64,000 nucleotides of DNA from Hygrocybe punicea (Eukaryota; Basidiomycota; Agaricomycetes; Agaricales; Hygrophoraceae): NCBI GenBank assembly GCA_963556145.1, contig OY744462.1, positions 7,998,001 to 8,062,000 on the forward strand, read 5' to 3'. Under the pieces are notes generated by a model. The model ran no database searches, was not told the DNA's origin, and was given only the letters and a program-made list of their open reading frames with translations. Of this stretch, positions 58,124 through 64,000 are shown piece after piece (positions within the stretch are counted from its first letter, which is position 1; every line of letters starts with the position of its first letter). The translations under genes and the position numbers were made by a program.

Positions 58124-61100
58124 TCAAGTGTACCCTCCTGCGGCAGACACAACATCTTCCCACCCAGTCCCTCCTTTCTTCTGGAGATACTCACAGAACT
58201 TCCGAGCCAAAAAGTGCGGTTCATATTTCTCACGCAGGAAGCGAAGGGCAAGCTTCGTGTCCCAGCGGTGCTGGTTTGACAGCTCCTGTACCAGCCATAC
58301 AACCTTCTTCCGACGTGCGTGGGGTGTCTTCAAGGTGGGCAGATTCCGTCTCCACTTTGCCCCCCACCGCTCCTCGAGTTGGCGTGTGGAGAGGTAGCCA
58401 TCCAGGCCATTTGCCCACTCCTCCCAGATGGCGGTGATGCTTGTGACCTCTGGGTACAGGTAGTGGGGCAACCAGTCTTCGGCACGCCATTCCCAGCTGT
58501 GTTGACGCAGCCGAGACTCCAGATAGGCAAGGACAAGGTCCTTCCACTTTTCAAGCTGCAGGCCGGAGATGTGGTCATTAGTAAAAGGTGGCGTTGATGA
58601 GATTGATATGGGTGGAGATGAAGGGATGGCTGGGGCAGGCTCTGGGCTGAAACCAGCAGAGACAGAAGGGTTGGCTGTGGTGGGCAGTTGTGAGACATGA
58701 AGTCCAGATGGCGAGCTGGAGATGTTAATCATAATGGTGGGTGGAGGGGATGGTGAGGATGGTGGTAGAGAAACTGGTGTGAGTGGAGCACAACTCATGG
58801 TAGATACGGGAACGCTCAATGGTGGCAACGGGACTAATGTGGCAAATGTGAGATGAGCGACAGTTTGTGCAAAACAATCATGAAGACATACTCGATTTTG
58901 GCAGACGTCGACGGGGCTTCTTGGCATTCATTTGCATGTCAAGCAAAACCTTCACGGCCTCAACTGCTTTGGTTAGCGTCACCAACTGTGCAACGCACTG
59001 TGCTGATGCTTGCTGCTGCTCCATTGTCGTGCCCCGAACAAGGCCTCGGAAGGTGTGTGCATACTTGTCAGGGAGGTCCTCCAGGGCAAGCCGGGCACTT
59101 TCTTCTGCGTTTGCGATTATTTCATGGGAATGGTGTGCAAAGGATCGGAAGACAGGGTTATTGAATGGTGCAACCTGGAAAATAGGTGCAGCAGGATATA
59201 GAGGTGCAAGGACAGCTGCATCTTGCAGGATGACCCGATGGAACCACGTTAACAAGCCAAGAAAGTTTTTGAGGGCGAAATCTCGTGTATTAGGGTTGGC
59301 CACTGATCGAGCATCAAGAGCGGATTTCTCCTGCTCAATCCACAGGAAAATGTCTTGAGTTAGACATTTTGGTGGTTCTGGGAGGAACTCCAATCAGTCA
59401 TGCAACTCCACAAAAATAGTTAATGGCTCGGCAACAGACCAAGGGCATCACGCAGCAATTGGTAAGTTTCAGGCTTGCGTGCATTAAACATGGCTGCGCC
59501 AAGCATTGCATCAACAGGTAAAGCACGATCATAGCATGGGCGGAAGGACCCAGAACTATCACTCCATCCACCCAATGCTTTTGTGCCATCAATACTCGCA
59601 CCATGGACGCGAGCCGTCTGGGCGGTGAATGGGCGAGCAGCATGTGTCGATTTTGAGATTGAGATGCCGACAGCGGCATGGATGGTGTTGACACGGTCAC
59701 GGTGGTCTGCAGAGAGCAAGGGGCTGAGTTTGGGATGATTTGATTTCATCGCACTCACTTTCGTAGGTCAGGCATGATGTGGGAGACTTTCGTGTGGGCC
59801 AGAAGACATGATATTTGTACCACGCGCGTACACCATATTGGCCACAATCAGGCTCATTGAAGTCCGGTGAAAATTCAGGAACAGGTTGGCCCAGGACATG
59901 GAAGTGTGCGAAGAAGAGCAGGGCAAGTGCTCCAACCCCACAGAGTTCAGGCAGGCGGTGACGCAATGCACCATGTTCATCCACTCGCCCCGTCTGGTTG
60001 TGCTTCGCATTGTCTGCGAGTGCCGCCAAGGCCTGAACAAATTGTAAGTAACGGTGAGCCTTCATCTTCCCACCTTGCATATTCAAAAACATCACTCACC
60101 GGAATCTGACACCCAGGCGCAACATCATTGAAGGGGATCATGGTCTGAAACAAATCAGACCAGAGCAGCATCCGAGCACTCTCACCTCGGAATGCTGTCT
60201 GGCTTGATAGCAACATCATGGCCCGATCCCGAATAGCAATGAACAGCCGCTCACGGCTGCTGGCTGCATTGGTTAGGCACCAAATGGAGCAGCTCTCAAG
60301 CTCCTTCGCCGAGTAAGTGTCTGGAAGGATGTGTCAGTCGCCACCGCTGCACACATTGGGTTAATGGGGGGGCACACACCTGATGAGCTCCCTGCCACTT
60401 TGAGGACCTGGGCATCATCGGCGCGTTTAGGCTCATTGTGCTGAACAGCTTTTTCGAAAGCGGTGATACGGCTATCCGAGCGGAGGCTGATCTGAGCAGC
60501 AGAATCATGCAGGTATTCATGCTGGTGGTGGAATCGGTGGAATTCAAGGGCCGACACAACCCCTTTGACGTGTGACACCCCAACAGAGGAGCCAGCGATC
60601 ATCTCGTTACTGCCACGTTTGCGCTTGCATGGGAAAATGTCAGCACCAGCCTGCAACATGTCAAAAAGGTATATGTACCTTCCCTCGCGTAGACTCATAT
60701 TGGAGGAAATGTGCGACCTTGGTAGCCGTGATCGGAAAGGCAGGAAGAGGGACTCGTGCCGAGTCCCCAGCGGCAATCTCAGCCTGCGTTCGCTCCCACC
60801 AATCCCGATAGCTCTTGAGGTGTCGGTCATAAGTCTTCTTGGTCTGTTTCCCACTCTGCTCCTGCCAAACCATCTCAAGGCGGAGCCGATGAGAATCTTT
60901 CTCGAGGACATCCATTGACCATTGAGTGCGCGGCGAGATGGGGCATGCCATGGTCTCACGAGGCGGAGAAGCAGGGCATGCAGGTGGGCCAATCAAGGGC
61001 ACAGGGCTCTGTGCGCTCACCCCATTTGGGGACACCGATTGCCGCAAGGGCGAGAGGGGGCGGCCTTCCATGGTGCTGTCATCCAACATGGGCTGCGACA

Positions 61101-61242
61101 GGATTGGGGAGGGAGCCAATGGGTCGAAAGCATGGCGCGCCTCTCCAATGTCATCTTGGCATATCACGGCATCAAGGCGGCGCCGCTTAGGTGCAACGGG
61201 CAATGACGGACACTCCACGGGGGCCTGCAATGGTTCCAACAT
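58124..61242 (-). mobile_element. Crypton DNA transposon: tyrosine recombinase with GCR1_C-like domain
   Basis: One long multi-exon gene on the minus strand. The N-terminal core-binding region has KTYDRHLKSYRDWWERTQAE and PAFPITATKVAHFLQYESTR, then a basic KRKRGSNE and GVVSALEFHRFHHQHEYLHD. The catalytic region has RERLFIAIRDRAMMLLSSQT with AFRGESARMLLWSDLF (Arg), KYHVFW (candidate Lys), STHAARPFTAQTAR (HxxR), TKALGGWSDSSGSF (Trp) and CYDRALP (nucleophilic Tyr). A helical linker with MEQQQASAQCVAQLVTLTKA follows. The C-terminus contains VTSITAIWEEWANGLDGYLS with ERWGAKWRRN, the GCR1_C DNA-binding pattern found in fungal Cryptons. I found no in-frame stop in any exon, and candidate introns have proper borders, so the element may be complete. 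Cryptons move through tyrosine-recombinase circular intermediates (established knowledge). Confidence 0.8.
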
Positions 61243-62046
61243 GTCCGATGGCCTCTGGTTGACGCTGTGGGGCTGGTAAATGACACGGCTGGGTGAGGAA
61301 GGAGGGGGGGGGGGTTACAAACAATGTAAACGGCGAGTCGCGAGGTCTCGCTGATGGCCAACAGGTGAGGGAGGGGGGGGGGTCTTGAGAGGGGACGTGA
61401 GATGCCTACTGGCCATCTTTTATAGATGAGCAAACGTCAAAAAAGGGCCGGATGGAAGCAAGATGTGGAAAGGGACACTCACTAATTGAGAGAAGCGTTC
61501 CGCGTGGCCCAAAGTTGATCTATTCAGCCAATGACACTGTCTCGGAGGTGTAAGCGGACACGGGGACCTGGTTGGAAGATGGGATCGCTCAGATCCAAGG
61601 GGCGCCGGCGCGCCGCAAAGGTGAAGGGAGGGGGGTGGGTGAACGTTGAAAAATGCGTGTGAGAGAGGGGGCTCAGGCCGGTGTATTAGAGGGCTATAGT
61701 GTACTTGAAATCAATGCTAGCCAGCAGCTCACTGGCACATGCTGCGTGCGTTTGTCGCGCGAGCAGGGCAGTCTTTTGAGGGGGGGGGGTGGGTGACAGC
61801 GACGCGAACACGAAGGTTTGCGGAGTTCCAATATTTCAAATTTCATGGGGACGGCCAGATGCCGGTTGCTTTACGCCTGTATACGCTGTGTTTGGCGTTG
61901 GTGACCCCCGGTTACCGCAACGAGGGGTTACCGGCAAGGTAACCGGGGCCTAGGCCGACCCCAGCGTATACTCTATGTGTCCGGGTCAACATTAGCCCGT
62001 TCTCAATGTCATCGTGCGAAAGCAAGCACTACGAATTCTACCACTG
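61243..62046. other. Upstream region of Crypton and of the reductase gene
   Basis: It contains guanine runs (GGGGGGGGGG near 61303, 61374 and 61781) and GGTTACC/GGTAACC words at 61909-61943. No gene was recognised. Confidence 0.45.
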
Positions 62047-63468
62047 ATGATGAGCACCACCCGAGACACCTCCCTTCAGTCCGATTTCAACAAACTCAAA
62101 ACTGAGGCTGACGGTACCTTCAAGCGACAGGCGTCGTCCTTCCGGTCGACTATCGAAAAGGGAGGAAAGTTTGAGGCAGAAGTTGGTCAGGACTTTCAGT
62201 CGTATTGTCACCGTGGCCTTATTGCGCTTCTCAAGGTCGCTACCGCCTCTACGTTTCCTATGCATGCCGTAAGTCAAACTGTTATGCTATGGCTCATCTT
62301 TGAATGAATTTTGAATGTTCGAAGCCTGGGCTACTAGGGCGTTGATCGTCCGGAAGTTGAAGGGTCTGGAAGAAATCATCCGTAAGTGCAACTAGTAACT
62401 CATGCAACACCGATCTAGTTCCAATTTGACGCATCCCGTCATGAGCCGTCACCGTCGTGTCTCCTCGTATGGGTGAGAATGGGTGGCCTTTCGCAAACAT
62501 GGACGACTTCCCCGGCACCGAAATCGACCCACTTTACAATGCAGGATACATTAAAGAACTTTATTACAAGGCCAATCCTGATTACGCTGGCAGGTATATA
62601 GGACCATTCACCGTTCTTCCGGTCATTGATCCATTTCATCCTAGATTCACTGTGCCTATACTCTGGGATACTAAGCACCACTGCATCGTGAACAACGAGA
62701 GCTCCGAAATCATTCGCATCTTCAACACCGCATTTAACCACCTGATCCCTGCCGACAAGGCTGCCCTGGACATTTATCCTGCAGCCTACCGCGCAGACAT
62801 TGATGCACTCAATGAGTGGGTCTATAACACCATAAACAGTGCGTGCTGTCACGTTTCTCAGGTCATGCATTGACCAGTCGGGAGCAGACGGTGTTTACAA
62901 GGCAGGACTCGCTCGGAGTCAGGAGGCCTATCAGAAGGCCGTTGTCGCCATTTTCGATTCTTTGGATAAACTTGAGAAATTATTGACAGGCAAAGACTAT
63001 CTTTTTGGCAACGTGCTGACTGAGGCGGATATCCGGTTGTGGGTGACTCTTGTGAGTGACCGCTAGACCACCGGCGGTTTAGAGTGTTGCTAACAAACCG
63101 TCGAAGATCCGATTCGACCCTGTATACTTCGGACACTTCAAATGCAACATCCGCACCATCCGTAATGGCTATCCCGCTTTGCACATGTTCGTTTTGTTCT
63201 TCTTTGATTTCCTCCCAGCGTTTGTGTATTTCTTGCTCACACCTCAGTAATCAGGTGGATGAAGAAACTGTACTGGAACAATGAGCATTTCAAGTCATCC
63301 ACCAATTTTGATCATATCAAGACTCACTACTATTGGTCGCACACTTTGGTGGGAGGACCTTCCATCCGTCCATCCGTCTGCATCGTCTTGACTCATTCTT
63401 CCCCCCCAAAGATCAACCCTTCTCGGGTCATCCCATTCGGACCCATCCCCAACGTTGAACCATTGTGA
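62047..63468 (+). CDS. Glutathionyl-hydroquinone reductase (Xi-class GST, ECM4/GTO type)
   Basis: Reduces glutathionyl-hydroquinones, returning glutathione; cytosolic, linked to quinone and aromatic detoxification. Nine exons (62047-62185, 62236-62268, 62325-62381, 62446-62593, 62645-62838, 62885-63051, 63107-63186, 63255-63348, 63412-63468) give 322 residues with every junction in phase; the family is usually 310-370. Family motifs in order: [20 protein letters not shown] with the catalytic Cys spanning two introns, [113 protein letters not shown] and [16 protein letters not shown] codons at 62047 and 62050 are both possible starts. The gene is intact and is the last host gene of the window. 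Confidence 0.93.
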
Positions 63469-64000
63469 ACTGACAACAATTGAATTGTATACTGTATCAA
63501 TTTCCGTGATTTGTGTACTCCTTCCATGTATTTTTCAACTAAAAGAAATATCATCTCAATGAACTGCTCTATATTTCATTAACTTATTGCTATTTTCATA
63601 TATAATGACATTTTGAAAAACAAATATTTTAAAGAAGGAGGTCCTAGTAAAATGATAACTTGTGAAATACTGCACCAAATTACATAGTCTAAGAGAGATA
63701 GTTTGTCTATGTTCTAAGGGCCATCTTTCCCTCTATTTACAATTTCAAAATATGTGTTATATAAAAAGTTACAGGTGAATTGTTGATTTGAGTCATTGCA
63801 ACTTGTACAATGAATATCTTTACAAGAAATGCTTGGATTGACATTGTTGTAGAGAGAAAGTTGTTCTATTTTTCAAGGGCTACAAGGGCCCATACCGCGT
63901 TTTCTTGTATTTTGGACTTTAGCAGATTATTGTAATGTTATCTATACAGAGGTTGTTTTGTGTAATTCTCCTTCAAATTTTCAAAGTACAGAAAAACACA
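63469..64000. other. AT-rich 3' flank, no feature recognised
   Basis: The sequence is strongly AT-rich with no ORF, repeat or RNA structure that I can support. Confidence 0.5.

Noticed and set aside
60565..61279. Plus-strand ORFs of 90-117 codons
   Set aside because: They are antisense shadows of the Crypton recombinase exons.

Overview
This window looks like nuclear DNA of a basidiomycete fungus of the Agaricomycetes. The genes have many short introns (about 40-70 bp) with GT-AG or occasional GC-AG borders. The protein families fit this group: a KDZ-associated CxC5/CxC6 protein, a Crypton tyrosine recombinase with a GCR1_C-like domain, a chromovirus, and several basidiomycete-type orphans. 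Genus cannot be decided from the sequence. About two thirds of the window is transposon or repeat DNA.

Layout. (A) 1-8375 is a transposon bed: a hAT-type end, a dead KDZ-associated gene, a solo-LTR-like element, a hAT element nested in another hAT element (both with perfect 8-bp target duplications), and a TA-flanked foldback element that stops 34 bp before a start codon. (B) 8410-17617 is a compact six-gene block: adenylosuccinate synthetase (+), a basic coiled protein (+), a Rossmann-fold oxidoreductase-like protein (+), an F-box protein (-), a PPIL1-type cyclophilin (-), and a possible PD-(D/E)XK-fold protein (+). (C) 17618 to about 41030 is a 23-kb transposon island. It holds an interrupted LTR, an inverted-repeat element, a chromovirus pol remnant fused to a truncated hAT transposase that is itself split by a CACTA-like MITE, long tandem arrays with 150-190 bp units, a degenerate tyrosine recombinase converging on a SAP-like gene, and a hAT MITE with a perfect target duplication. 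(D) About 41040-46561 carries a damaged Lunapark remnant, a MYND-finger remnant and an apparently complete CSC1/TMEM63 channel gene. (E) 46562-54110 is a second transposon island with a hAT element split by a solo LTR. (F) 54036-57684 is a divergent pair: a conserved orphan whose C-terminus is now hAT-derived, and a multi-pass membrane protein. (G) 58124-61242 is a seemingly complete Crypton. (H) 62047-63468 is a glutathionyl-hydroquinone reductase gene.

The cellular genes do not form a pathway or cluster; they are housekeeping or orphan genes separated by mobile DNA. The main story is layered transposition: target duplications give the order of insertion at several loci, and transposons have reached the promoter of ADE12, the C-terminus of one host gene and the body of Lunapark. 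I did not find a clearly new biochemical system. The best candidates for novelty are the intact Crypton, the tyrosine recombinase/SAP gene pair, the nested hAT families and the hAT-donated C-terminus.
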